A DNA stretch of 64,000 nucleotides from Laetiporus sulphureus 93-53 (taxonomy: Eukaryota > Basidiomycota > Agaricomycetes > Polyporales > Laetiporaceae), in the NCBI RefSeq assembly GCF_001632365.1, contig NW_024468547.1, forward strand, positions 207,820 to 271,819, given 5' to 3'. The position numbers and the translations under genes were made by a program. The notes beneath the pieces were generated by a model. That model did no database searches. It saw only the letters and a list, made by a program, of their open reading frames with translations, and was not told the DNA's origin. Below, one piece after another: positions 49,589 to 60,520 of this stretch (positions within the stretch are counted from its first letter, which is position 1; each line of letters begins with the position of its first letter).

Positions 49589-52501
49589 ATGAGGCACGAG
49601 AACACAGGGCCAGGACAAGGACAGCAGAAAGTGCTGAAGTTGAAGCAATTTGGTGGTTTCTTGAAAAAAAAAACTCAAGAAGTAAGTAGCCTTAGTCTTG
49701 TGCACATGCTGAGCGAGAGACCTAACTTCCAGAGGAACAGAAGTAAAGCCCGTGAGTTTTGGAATTGATTCTGTTCCAATGAGGTTCCTGATGGAGCCTT
49801 TTCCCCGCAATGCTTTGTCTGCTTCTGATGCAAATGTGAGTTGATAACGATTATCAATGCTTAATCAAACATGACTTAATAGTTTGCGTCGGTAAAAACC
49901 AAAGTCGTAGATCATAGCCCAACCTTCCAAGTTGAAAATGCTCCTGGAGAAGATCGGCCAACTGAAGAGGACTATACTTTCGATACTCAAGTCATCGGAG
50001 ATGGCAATGCAAATGATCACATCGCTTCTATCGCTAATCCCATCTCAGGCCCGCTCGCAGATGATACGATGGAGATCGTTGTTTCTCCGTTCGACCAGAC
50101 TTCCACATCGCAAACTAACCCTCATGCAACGGAGACGCAAGTTCTTTAGACCATAACTGCACATTCAGAGAATCATGCCGGGATGAACGACTCTCCGCAC
50201 CATCAGCCAACTGAGGTCGACTCTCCTCCTTTTCCTGTTTCTCCCGAAGAACATGGAATGCAGGGCATGTTTTCGCCAGTCATCAATCAGAATCTCGCAT
50301 CGCTACCCAGCGGTGCTCAGGCAGAGGAGGCATCTGCTGTTCAAACCATTTGGGCACAACCTGATAACCACGCATAGACCACCATTCGGACGCTACTACA
50401 GACTACCTGGCACCGCGGATATTCACGTTGCTTGTTGCAATCGACAAGTACAAAAATCATGTGATACCGCCTCTCACAGGCTGCATGAACGATGGTAACA
50501 ACTTCAAAGAGTTCTTGGAAACGACCCTTCATGTGGCGCAAACGCATATCAAGTACCTCGTCAATCACGAAGCGACGCGCGAATCCATCTTGTCAGCTTT
50601 CAAAGAGCATCTCATAGAGAACAATGCCATATGGGCAGGCGATGCCATCATTTTCTTCTATGCTGGACATGGCAGTCGTGTGGTCGCGCCGCCTCAATGG
50701 TCATTCAAGCAGAACTTCGTGGAAATCATTGTTCCTCATGACCAGGGCAAAACCGGAGGACACACGATTTACGGAATACCCGATTACACCTTCAGTGCCC
50801 TGATGTGTGAGTTGGCTTTGAAGAAGGGTGACAACATTGTGTGTTCAATTTGTTTCGTATGCTGTCATGTCCATACTCAACTTGATTGAACGATGGTGCA
50901 GACAGCTATCTTCGACTCTTGTCATTCGGGAGGTATGGCGCGCGCAGGTTCTACCTTACGATCATTTCCACCCGAAATCTCTCCATCTCCACTTCTGTCT
51001 ATGCTAGACAAGAGGATACGGAATGACAACGTCAATAGTCGTGCCACTGAAAACGCGGTTCCCGAGGGGTTCTACTACAGCACGATGTCGTCTTACGTCC
51101 TCCTCGCAGCCTGCCAACAGGACCAAGGGGCATACGAGATTCCGCATTCCGAAGTATCCCACAGTGTTTTCACTACTGCTCTGGTAAAAGTGCTGCAGGA
51201 GTGCGACATCACAAAAATGACGTATTCTGAGTTGATGGAAAGGATTCAAGTTATGCCCAAGGCGGTCGGCCACCAGCAGCTGCACTGCGATGGCACTAAC
51301 AAGGAATGATTCATATTCAATGCTGCTGCTCTCATCAGAAAAAGCACAGGATTTAAAGTATTCAAGGATGGGAGCAGCATATATGTTGAAGTCGGGAGTG
51401 CCCATGATATCGCGCAGGGATCGGAACTCGTCATTGCCCTTTTGTCTGGATCCCTCGATTTCATACCGACAGAAGACGATTTGATTCTCGTCATCGATGA
51501 AGTCGAAGCCCATAAATGCAAGGTGATATCGAAGAACCGAGACGTCTTTGATCGTCTCTTTTCCCCAGACATGAAGGTTTCTCTATCAATCCGACCTAGC
51601 ATGATTGTGCAGCTCCACTGGCTAGGAAGCAGCGACTCTTCAGCTTGTCCCCACGATATGGTAGTGCATTGCACGCTGGGACTCTGGCAGCTTGAGAGGT
51701 TTGATCCTCTCACGAATGCACTACCGAACCAGACAATAGATCTCAAGGACATGCCCCCCGAATTTACCCAGACGACAGAATATCTGTCGTACGTTCTAAA
51801 TGCAGCCGCTATCTTCAATCAGCACCTATATCGACGTAGCAGATCGTCGTCTCCCCCAGCTGAAAGTGGAGTACAGGTGCAACTGCACCAGTTGAGGAGC
51901 CAGGCTGGAATGTTGCTACCAAATGGGAAAGACTATTTCAGGGAAGGCTGTCACGTTTTCTCTGGCGACCTAAAAGCCAGTCCGTCATACGAGCTCAAAG
52001 AAGTCAAGGAGGTCATCATCAGCGATTTCGAATCATATCATGGACTGACTTTGGTGAACAATACGGAGCACGATCTCTATCCATACGTGTTTTATTTCGA
52101 CCCCAATGATTACAGCGTCCAGGAATGTGTTGTTCCTAGCTTCCTTCTATATAACCACTGATGCACACCACCAGTCTTGGTACACACCCCAAAGTGTGTA
52201 CACAGCGGCGCCGCTGCAGCGACGAGGTGCGGATGGAAAGAGCAAGAAGCTAACCATTGGTTATGGTGCCTTCGGTGCTAATAGCATCCAGTTTTCATTA
52301 CCGGACGGGGAAGATCAGAAATCGGGATACCTCAAGATCTTCGTCTGCAACAAATATGTAAACTTGGAGAACCTCAATCAGGAGTCTATCCATGGAGGTG
52401 CATGAGGAGCAATAATGAAGGCGCTACCTTTTGAAGGTATATGGGATGCATGGACCTATATGCTGACTTGTCGGAGGAAGAATTCGGATAGCACTGCGTA
52501 A
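49589..52501 (+). pseudogene. Caspase-like (peptidase C14) gene 2, inactivated
   Basis: Colinear with the intact copies at 40307-42896 and 57839-60520: p20 fold (LLVAIDKYKNHVIPPLTGC, FFYAGHGSR, AIFDSCHSGG, both catalytic residues kept) and the same C-terminal module (LWQLERFDPLTNALPN, YHGLTLVNNTEHDLYPYVFY, LTIGYGAFGANSIQFSLPDG, IWDAWTYMLTC). It is broken by stops at 50147-50149, 50375-50377, 51307-51309 and 52403-52405. The frame also shifts by one between about 50378 and 50440. The donor of the last intron, GT in both intact copies, is GA here (after 52122), with its acceptor CACCAG still present near 52171. Upstream exons from 49589 (start ATGAGGCACGAG) are tentative. The long surviving frames suggest recent loss. 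Confidence 0.88.
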
Positions 52502-52849
52502 ATTGCCTACTGTATATTCAGCGCAAAGATGCTAGCCACTTGATGATCATATGATAATACACTCAGATCTGTGACTTTGCGATGATGCTCTTGCACTAGC
52601 AATGGATAATCTCTGCTCGGCATTGAATATGCTTGAAGTTAGCGCGGATTCACGATCTGGTGTCCTAGTGTGACGGCGCTGATTAGCTCTCTGAGAGTTT
52701 TGAGGCCACCACGCACGTGTTTGTAGCCGCACCGCTGATCTGGCCTTTTCGAATCGGTCGTAAACGCCAAAAGCGAGAATTCGCCTAAGCGTTCTAGCCA
52801 CGCTGCTCATTAAATAGTAAGGCTTACATATAAAATCAAAGTAAGTCCT
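52502..52849. other. Intergenic, includes left target duplication
   Basis: Between the caspase-like pseudogene and the retrotransposon. The last five bases, GTCCT at 52845-52849, are the left copy of the retrotransposon target-site duplication. Confidence 0.6.
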
Positions 52850-53160
52850 TATTGTCCGAGGTGAAAATTTACGAGGGCTGTAGGACACGGAAGTAAAGAG
52901 TGACTCAGCCTCGAATGAATAAAGCGAGTGCTATATAAAATACCTGTAGGACACGGAAGTAAAGAGTGACTACAATATGTGAGTAAAAAACATAGATATA
53001 GAGTCCATAGTGCTCACCTCAGCCTCGAATGAATAAAGCGAGTGCTGAGGTGACAAAAGCGCTCAGGCGCGACATAGCTACGTGATTATGTAAGCGAACG
53101 CGCGCTGAAACTACTAAGTCCGCGTCCTACTGAACATACAAGTCCGTAGGACTTCCAACA
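52850..53160 (-). repeat. 3' LTR of copia element (311 bp)
   Basis: Shares ends and most sequence with 56027-56402 but has one copy fewer of an internal unit of about 65 bp (core GGACACGGAAGTAAAGAGTGAC plus CAGCCTCGAATGAATAAAGC). Unit boundaries are visible as repeated CTGTAGGACACGG. Confidence 0.9.
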
Positions 53161-53363
53161 CGCCCACTCAGTGGGAATGCGGACCTACTTTTAGAACACT
53201 AATTGAATCCTTCATGCTGCTTGTGCTGTGCGTGACCGACGGTCTTCGGAACATACTGTGGCTTGCACGGACTGGATGGTAAGTGCCTGTGACGTAGGGT
53301 TTCTTGAGTCTGTCTGGGCGGATAGAACCCTGGGCTGCTGTACGCTGTCTGCGCCGTGTGACT

Positions 53364-54599
53364 TCACCTGGATCGTGCCCGTTTGCGGTGCGTGGATGGT
53401 CGTACTCGTCGTTGAGTGTGGCCTTGACGAACGGGATAAGTTCTTCCGTTGTCGCTAATATCCGTTGATCCGCGTCTGACGTTGATTCTCCAAGGTTCTT
53501 CGTCAACTGAGTGACCCGTAGCGCCCACGCGAATCTTGTCGCGTTCGGCTGCGCCCACTTGACGCGCGTTCTTCCCTCCTCTCTCTGGCTGTTTCCCTTC
53601 GCTTCTGGTTCTCTGCTGGACTTCTGGAGTCTCTACTTCCCGCTTCGTCTTGGCTCCGAGGCCTCCTGGAACTGTCTTGGGCTTGTATGCACTGACAGAG
53701 GACCACGGATCGTCATCGCGAATCGGCGCTGGACGCGTGCATGCAGATTGACAGACATGGCTCTTTGCAGCCTTTGGAGCGGGAGCAGGAGGGGCTGCGC
53801 GTTGAGTCCAAGTGCGAGAAAGGGATGCTGTAGCCTCTGAGATGGCAGGTAAGTGCTCCTTCTTGTTTTCGCACTGAGGCGGAGAAGGAGGCGAGCGGTT
53901 TGACGCAGTCTGGCGTGGCAACGCGGCGTGATGGCTGGGCGAGGGTACTGTGGTGCCCTCGTCGTCGTTGTCATTGCTGCTGTCGTTGTCGCTATCGCCG
54001 GTGGATGTGCTACTAAGTGCGTCGAGTGATGGCGGCGTTGGGTCGTGTTCGGCGGCTACGATCGCGATACGAGCCGCTCGTCGTTCGCGAGGGCTGTGAG
54101 GAGTGCCGGCAGGTGAGTTCGGCGGTTTGCCCTGCACTTCGTGTTGAAGTTCAGCGTCGATCACTGTGCATGTCTGCTGTGTACGGACGCCCTCGTCGGA
54201 GGTGGCGTTTTGTGCATCGTGTGTGCGCCCACTCGTTCGGTGAGAGGCAGCGTGTGCCTTCGCATTTTGACCATGCCCGAGGGTGACGCGCTTGACCAAC
54301 TTGAGGTCGAGTCTGACATCATGGGCCGTACACCCGTGCGTGCGGATGTGTGTGGCCGAGGGCTTGATGCCCGTCTGGATGGGCTTACCGGTCTTCACGT
54401 CGTGAGTCGCGTTGCTCACAGTGTTCGTGTTGCTGACCGCGCCTTGATAGACTGTTTGTAGGGTGAGTTCGGTACCCATGTGGCAGGTCTTGTGGTGCCA
54501 CTTTACGACGTTCGCCTTGTGCGTCATCGTCTTCGCTGCCAGCGCTTCAAGTGAAAACTCATCGGGATCCATGGAGGAGTCCGCGTGCACTACGAACGC
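53364..54599 (-). pseudogene. Remnant of copia pol polyprotein
   Basis: In frame with gag but separated from it by a TGA at 54602-54600. It begins with the pre-integrase-like NVVKWHHKTCHMG, then jumps to GKPIQTGIKPSATHIRTHGC, a stretch normally found after the integrase catalytic core, so the core is deleted. A proline/serine-rich linker follows. No reverse transcriptase or RNase H motif (no YVDD-like) occurs before the 3' LTR. The frame stays open for 412 codons, so loss of function came mainly by deletion. Confidence 0.8.
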
Positions 54600-55874
54600 T
54601 CACATGGGAGCGCGTGGGATCGACTCGAGGACGTAGAGACCGTCCGTCTTGTGCGCTAGGCCCGTTGTCTCGCCGTTGCAGGTGATTTTGCAGGCGTCGC
54701 CGCGGAACGTGAGGGTCTGACCTCGTTCGGTGAGTCGCGAGGTGGAGAGGAGGTTGCCTTGGAGCTGCGGTACGTAGTAGACATCTTGTAGCAGCGTCAG
54801 GCTTGTACGTCCGTCTTCGGTGGCTAAATCGATGTAGATTTGACCGATACCTTCTGCATGAATGCACCGTCCATCTCCGAGCCAAATGCGCTTCGGTGAG
54901 GTAAGGTTCGTGAATTGAAAGAACCAGTCACGGCGTGAGCTCATGGATGCCGTTGCGCCTGAGTCGAGAATCCAATGGTCGGTGGGTAGGCTGTGCTGCG
55001 TGAGCGCGTGGGCCATGAACAGTCGGAGGACGGGGGACACTGTGGTACCCCGGGTGGACGTGACCTTCGCCGCAAGGTCTTCACTGTCATCGCTACCCTC
55101 TTCCTCCTCCTGCTTCTCCTCGTCTCTCTTCTTCTTTCGGCACTCCTCCTCCGTGTGGTTCAGCTTGTGGCAATAGCCACACTTCTTGCCGGATTTCGGC
55201 TGCTTCCCATTCGACTTCGATGTTGATGGCATACCTGACAGCTTGGCGGCAAGCGCGTGCTGCGATCCCTCCTTGAGGCGTTCGCGCTCTTCGGTAAGGA
55301 CCTGGTTTGTGACCGTCTCCATGGTGAGCTTGTCGCTCGTCGACATGAGGATGGTGCGAAGTACTGAATAGGACGGGGGGAGTGATATGACCATGGCGAC
55401 CGCGATCAGCGAGTCTTCGAGCGGCTGTCCGAGTGTGGCCAGAGTGTTGGCCTTTTGGACCATGCCGTCGAGCTGTGCCTCCATACTGGTCTCATCAGAG
55501 AGCGTACCACAAAATAGCTCACCAATGAGGTGCGCTATCGTCTGTTTCCCCTTCCCCTCATACCGCGCGGCGAGTTTGTCCCATACAAACTTCGCCGTCT
55601 TCTCGTACATGATGCCGCTCAGAGGCATGTCTTTGAGCATGAGCGTGATCTGCACCTTTGCGTCTTGATCCTTGTCATCCCATTCGGCCTGCTTGTCAGA
55701 TTCGGAATCTGCGGGTCGAGCTTCCTTACCCTGGGTGATGTTCCAGAGTTTCCTGATGCGTAGCACCGTCTCGAGACGGAACTTCCATTGCTGGTAGTTT
55801 GCTCCATCATCCTCGAGGAATGGTATATCGTAGAGGCGGTTTGAGCTGAGAGAGAGTTTGACGGATTTGGACAT
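54600..55874 (-). CDS. Copia Gag with zinc knuckle and protease motif
   Basis: 424 residues. The N-terminal ~200 residues are a UBN2/copia-type gag (LEDDGANYQQWKFRLETVL, WDKLAARYEGKGKQTIAHLI, LPPSYSVLRTILMS). A CCHC zinc knuckle, CGYCHKLNHTEEEC, lies near residue 230, followed by an acidic linker and the aspartic protease motif WILDSGATASMS near 305. Gag packages element RNA; the protease matures the polyprotein. The frame stops at a TGA where pol should continue in the same frame, so the product is a truncated Gag-PR that could still assemble. Confidence 0.88.
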   Translation of the reverse strand: MSKSVKLSLSSNRLYDIPFLEDDGANYQQWKFRLETVLRIRKLWNITQGKEARPADSESDKQAEWDDKDQDAKVQITLMLKDMPLSGIMYEKTAKFVWDKLAARYEGKGKQTIAHLIGELFCGTLSDETSMEAQLDGMVQKANTLATLGQPLEDSLIAVAMVISLPPSYSVLRTILMSTSDKLTMETVTNQVLTEERERLKEGSQHALAAKLSGMPSTSKSNGKQPKSGKKCGYCHKLNHTEEECRKKKRDEEKQEEEEGSDDSEDLAAKVTSTRGTTVSPVLRLFMAHALTQHSLPTDHWILDSGATASMSSRRDWFFQFTNLTSPKRIWLGDGRCIHAEGIGQIYIDLATEDGRTSLTLLQDVYYVPQLQGNLLSTSRLTERGQTLTFRGDACKITCNGETTGLAHKTDGLYVLESIPRAPM

Positions 55875-56011
55875 GGCGTGAGAGGGTGTAGAGTGAGAAG
55901 GTGTAGACTGTGGTGCAGGAGGTGCTGGTGTGGGTGCTGGTCGAAGAGAGAAGAATTAAGGAGTGTGAGCACAGTGGAAGCTTGAATGAATGGACAGGTT
56001 AGTGTGTAGCC

Positions 56012-56026
56012 GCGGGGCTCATAACC
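56012..56026 (-). other. Primer binding site, half-tRNA type
   Basis: Plus-strand GCGGGGCTCATAACC lies directly against the LTR edge at 56027. It matches the anticodon stem and loop of initiator tRNA-Met (GGGCTCATAACC). The element RNA is therefore complementary to the 3' end of the 5' half of that tRNA, the priming mode known from Drosophila copia. Confidence 0.85.
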
Positions 56027-56402
56027 TATTGCCCGAGGTGAAAATTTACGAGGGCTGTAGGACACGGAAGTAAAGAGTGACTCAGCCTCGAATGAATAAA
56101 GCGAGTGCTATATAAAATACCTGTAGGACACGGAAGTAAAGAGTGACTCAGCCTCGAATGAATAAAGCGAGTGCTATATAAATACCTGTAGACACATAGG
56201 AAAGCGAGTGACTACAGTATATCAGTAAAGACTAAGTAAAGGAGTCCAGTAGGTACTCACCTCAGCCTCGATGTATAATGCGAGTGCTGAGGTAGTAGGA
56301 AAAGATTGAGCGCGCTTGTGGCTATGTGATTACATAAGCGAATGCGCGCGGAATGTCTAAGTCCGTGTCCCACTGGACATAAAGTCCGTATGACTTCCAA
56401 CA
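56027..56402 (-). repeat. 5' LTR of copia element (376 bp)
   Basis: Same termini as the other LTR (TATTGCCCGAGG...CTTCCAACA on the plus strand). It has about 2.4 copies of the ~65 bp internal unit versus about 1.4 in the 3' LTR, plus several substitutions and small indels. Confidence 0.9.
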
Positions 56403-57838
56403 GTCCTCGTATTTCATCGTATCGAGAGACAGGGGAGCGGATGTGTAGACACGACCACGTGACCGCGTCGGCGGCTTGGGACGCGTCTAGCCACCTAACC
56501 CCCCACGTAAATCCACTATCCCAGCCACATGCAGGGCTTTTAATCGCATGCCTTAATTCGTGCTACGTAGCGCTGAACACATATCAAAAAATCTCATCCC
56601 GTCTTGGACTTGGAGAATGTCTCGCGCAAACTTTGAGGGCCACTTCTCGTTTATGTTGCGAAGAGGCATTTGTACTGCACCTTCGATATCCTTGCGTTGG
56701 CATATAAATGCCCGGCTTTCCGATCCCCCAGGTGTCACAGTTGCCGCTAAACCAGAGAGCCATGCACTTTGATTGCTATGATTCAGTGTATACAACTTAA
56801 TGACCGGTCCCTTGAACACTAATAAACGTTCAACCAACACGATTAGCGACAATTCACGCAAGCCTGGGCATCAAAAATGGACTTTCAAGGTCATTGCGCC
56901 TTGCGTCGTAACAATCCCGGCTTTTGCGAAGTCAGTATGTCTTTGGCAGAGTACTCAAAGCTGTTGGCAGATCCTCACACGTACAACAGTATTTCGCATC
57001 AGTTTTCGCCCCTCATGTCGGGGTAAAACTGATTATGGTAAACATATTGATTTATTACTATCATAGGTCAGCTGTTCATAGGTGAAGAGTAGGGAAATTC
57101 ATTGACCTCTAAGCTGTAGATCAGATTGCCTAGTAAACCTTCGTCACGACGCTTCCGCATGTTGACACATTTCGGAATCTGAAATCTTTGTAGCAAGAGT
57201 GTTTCCGCCACAAAGACTCATTTTTCTGAGCGAGTCAGAAGCCGAAAAACGCGAACCACGGCCATCATCAAGCTTGACAAGACCCGTAAAGTAGGCTCCG
57301 CTCTCCTCTGGATAAGTACACACGCACTTTGGATCCTTTCCGATGCTCTTAAATGAGTGCAAGAAAATTCTAGACGATATATCTCCGCAATTCCCCTCCT
57401 CTTTCTGTCAAGTGCTACAACATCAAAACACCACTAGTATGTGAGTGCCGTTGACGAGGTTTCGATTTCACCGCGTACTACTATCGCCAGCTGATATATG
57501 TTCTTTGAAGATGCCACCCGGTACCGATTTTTCCCAACCGGGATGAATATATAAATTCAACATTGCTACAGATTGGTTTTCAGTTTGGACACGCCGGAAC
57601 CGGGAGGGACTGCCATGCATATGTGATACCAGCTTTTCCGTGGGTGTTCTGTTCCTCTTACGACAATACTTATGGGAAACGGACAGCCCGGCAAGGGAAT
57701 TGAAACGTGCGACTCGTCACATTCATTTAAACGAAGTGACAGCCTCGGTTGCGTTCAAAATGCCCCTATCCTCTGGCATACGCCTGCTCAGTGCTAGACC
57801 GTAGACACTTCCATGCTCCTCAGCTTCTACTTCGCTTA
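56403..57838. other. Intergenic, possible gene fragments
   Basis: Starts with the right target duplication GTCCT. Two minus-strand frames, 56861-56553 and 57362-57144 (the latter with KDPKCVCTYPEESGAYFTG), have protein-like composition but no family, start context or splice chain that I can support. Confidence 0.4.
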
Positions 57839-60520
57839 ATGTCCTATCTCAAGCGATTATTCCGCCTCACTGAACGACGAGAAGCTGGATCACAGAGTCA
57901 TCGCACTCTACGTGAATGGTTTGTCAGCAAATTCAAGCGAAGAACATCTGGTCTTCCCCCCAAAGATTTTCCTCCTCAGTGGGTACCACCGCCCGACGCA
58001 GAATCACAATTCGAGCCGAAGCCGCTGGATGATCTTAGACCGCCACTTCTAAATCCTGGACCGTCTTCTCCGCTCGCAGACAACTTTCTAGTGTAAAGGA
58101 GCCTTTGTCTTTAATGCCAAAACCGCTTTTAATTGTTCATCGTCCAGCCACGGCACGACAGAGGAATTACATCGTACGTTTCATGTCTCGTGTCTCGTAC
58201 TAGCTGTAACCAATTCATTTATATGATGCAGTTCCTGTTGTCAGCGCCTCCGATGGCAGTGTTTTTGAGAAACAGTGAGTAAATGTTACTCATACTAGTC
58301 AAGTATCATCCTAGTTTAGATCATATCGTTTGACAGGCCGGTCGTCGCGCCTCCATCGTCAACCGAGGTGGCATTGGAAGGAGGAGAGCCCGATAATGAT
58401 GCGGTCACTGGCAATGGCCGACTTACCGACATCAGGTCTCACATGTTCGCGCTGGTCATTGCCATCGACAGATACAGGTCGGACAGGATAGAGGACCTAG
58501 CAGGTTGCGAGAACGACGCCAAGAACATCATAGGCTACCTCACCGGAAACCTCGGGGTGCCGCCAGCTCACATCAAATTCCTTCGCAACGAAGAAGCTAC
58601 GCGCGAGGCGATCCTAGCAGCATTCCAGAGCCATCTGCTGGAAAATCCAGAGATCCAGAACGGAGACGCTATCGTCTTCTACTATGCTGGACATGGCAGT
58701 CGAGTTGAATCACCACGTGAATGGCTCGTGCCAGACGGGAATATGATCGAGACCATATGTCCTCACGACGAAAGCACCGAGGATGTCACAGGGAACGTTG
58801 TGTGCGGCATCCCAGACCGCACGTTCAGCGCATTAATGCGACGTTTGGCACACCAAAAGGGTGATAATATCGTGCGTGTTTTCCACGCCCCGGATCATGC
58901 TGCTTGCTCATTGTACATCAGACTGCAATATTCGATTCCTGCCACTCTGGAGGAATGTCAAGAAATAACATGCGAGCACGCACCATCCCGACGAAAGTCT
59001 CGGCGTCGCCCCCTCCCGCAGACTTGGACAAGGATATCTGGACTTGGGGCCTGAATGCTCGCGCAGCAACCACCGCCGTGCCTTTGGGATTCCAATATAA
59101 AGCGATGGCATCTCACGTCATGCTCGCAGCATGCCGTTCGAGCGAGCTGGCACTCGAGGCCTCCGCCGAGGCAGAACCGTGCGGTGCCTTCACGACAGCT
59201 CTGGTGAAGGCATTGAGAGAGTGTTCTCTTCTGCATACGAGCTATGTGCGCCTGATGGAGATGTTGCCGAATCTCATCTTCCAGAATCCGCAATGCGAGG
59301 GTACGAACAAAGATAGGATCTTATTCAATGCAACCGCTGTGCTCGATCAGTCGCGAACATTCAAGATATACACGGAAGACGGCATGTCGTATGTCGCAGC
59401 TGGCGCCATCCATGGGGTGGTGGAAGGGACCCAGTTTCTCTTGCAAAGCCCGCAGCGCGCATCAGCCTTCAAGCCGAAGCAGATTGATAAGACCATCCTG
59501 GTCGCGACACACGTCCATTCGTTGCGTTCCGTCATCGCACCCGAGGATGCTAGTATCCAATTCGAAGCCAGAGCTGGAATGCGCGTGATTGTGCTTGACT
59601 GGAATATATGCAAGATGAACGTGCGCTTCCACTGGCCTGCGGGGACGTTGTATGCAAGCACTGCCCCATCCGTGCCCAGCGACCTTACCATCCATTGCCA
59701 TGAGCGCGGAAATTGGCAGTTGGAGAGGCGCGACCCACTCACGCAGAGGCTTCCCAACAGCATCATCGAAATTCGACGCGACCACCCGCGGCTCTCGGAG
59801 ACTCTTGACGCTATTGCGTACTACAACCATCATCTTTATCGGTTGAACAAGTCTCGGCCGATTCATACTGAAGTGGAGATCCAGCTGCATCAGTTGGAGC
59901 GGAAAGAGGAGGATGGCCACATTGCTCTCTATCTGCCTGCAGGACCAGACTTCCTTGACGTGAAAGAAGACCCTGTGGTGTGTAACAAAGGGACATCGTA
60001 TGAGATAGCGGACGTTAAGGAAGCATTAATAACTGACATGAGCACATTTTATGGGGTTACGTTGGTCAATAGGTCGAAACACGATCTCTACCCGTACGTG
60101 TTTTATTTCGACCCGAGCGATTATAGCATCCAGGTGAGCCCTTTCTGGTGGCCAAACGAGTGGCTGTGTCTGACACTTCATCAGGTGTGGTATATACCGC
60201 CGTCCGCCACCATGTTAGCGCCACTGCCCCGGGCTAAAAATGGCGAACCATCGAAGTTCCCCATCGGCTATGGTGCCTCTGGTTCGGACAGCATACAGTT
60301 CTCTCTTCCACATAACCTGTCGATGGATTCGGGATTCCTGAAGGTCTTCTTATCAGCGGCGTATGTGGACATGGGCATTATCCAGCAGACATCTCCGCTC
60401 ACCGAATTCGGTCGCCGGGCGAGAGCGGAAACAATACCGTTTGACCACATATGGGATGCGTGGATCTATGTTCTCACTTGTAACAAAGCGGGGAACAAGA
60501 CTGAAGCCAAACCTACATGA
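57839..60520 (+). CDS. Caspase-like (peptidase C14) protein 3
   Basis: Exons 57839-58092, 58148-58173, 58232-58274, 58337-58871, 58922-60133 and 60185-60520, consistent in phase, give 801 residues. The first exon is basic and proline-rich (SYLKRLFRLTERR, then KRRTSGLPPKDFPPQWVPPP). The protease part shows MFALVIAIDRYRSDRIEDL, ENDAKNIIGYLTGNL, the catalytic His of YYAGHGSR (H227) and Cys of AIFDSCHSGG (C293), and MASHVMLAACRSSELA. The C-terminal module shared with protein 1 follows: WQLERRDPLTQRLPN, YGVTLVNRSKHDLYPYVFYF, FPIGYGASGSDSIQFSLP, WDAWIYVLTC. The small second exon (26 nt) fixes the first donor as GT/GTAAAG. The last intron is again 51 nt and free of stops. It presumably acts as a Cys protease; substrates are unknown. 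Confidence 0.9.

Larger units (their letters stand above)
52850..56402 (-). mobile_element. Non-autonomous Ty1/copia LTR retrotransposon
   Basis: Two direct LTRs (52850-53160 and 56027-56402) flank a minus-strand gag region and are bordered by a 5-bp duplication GTCCT (52845-52849 and 56403-56407). In element orientation the LTR begins TGTTGGAAGTC and ends CAATA. Just inside the 5' LTR is a site complementary to the anticodon arm of initiator tRNA-Met, and just before the 3' LTR is a purine-rich ACTGAGTGGGCG. Between the LTRs are a gag with zinc knuckle, a protease motif and a pre-integrase motif. No integrase core, reverse transcriptase or RNase H can be read, so the element would need enzymes from elsewhere. 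Confidence 0.92.
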
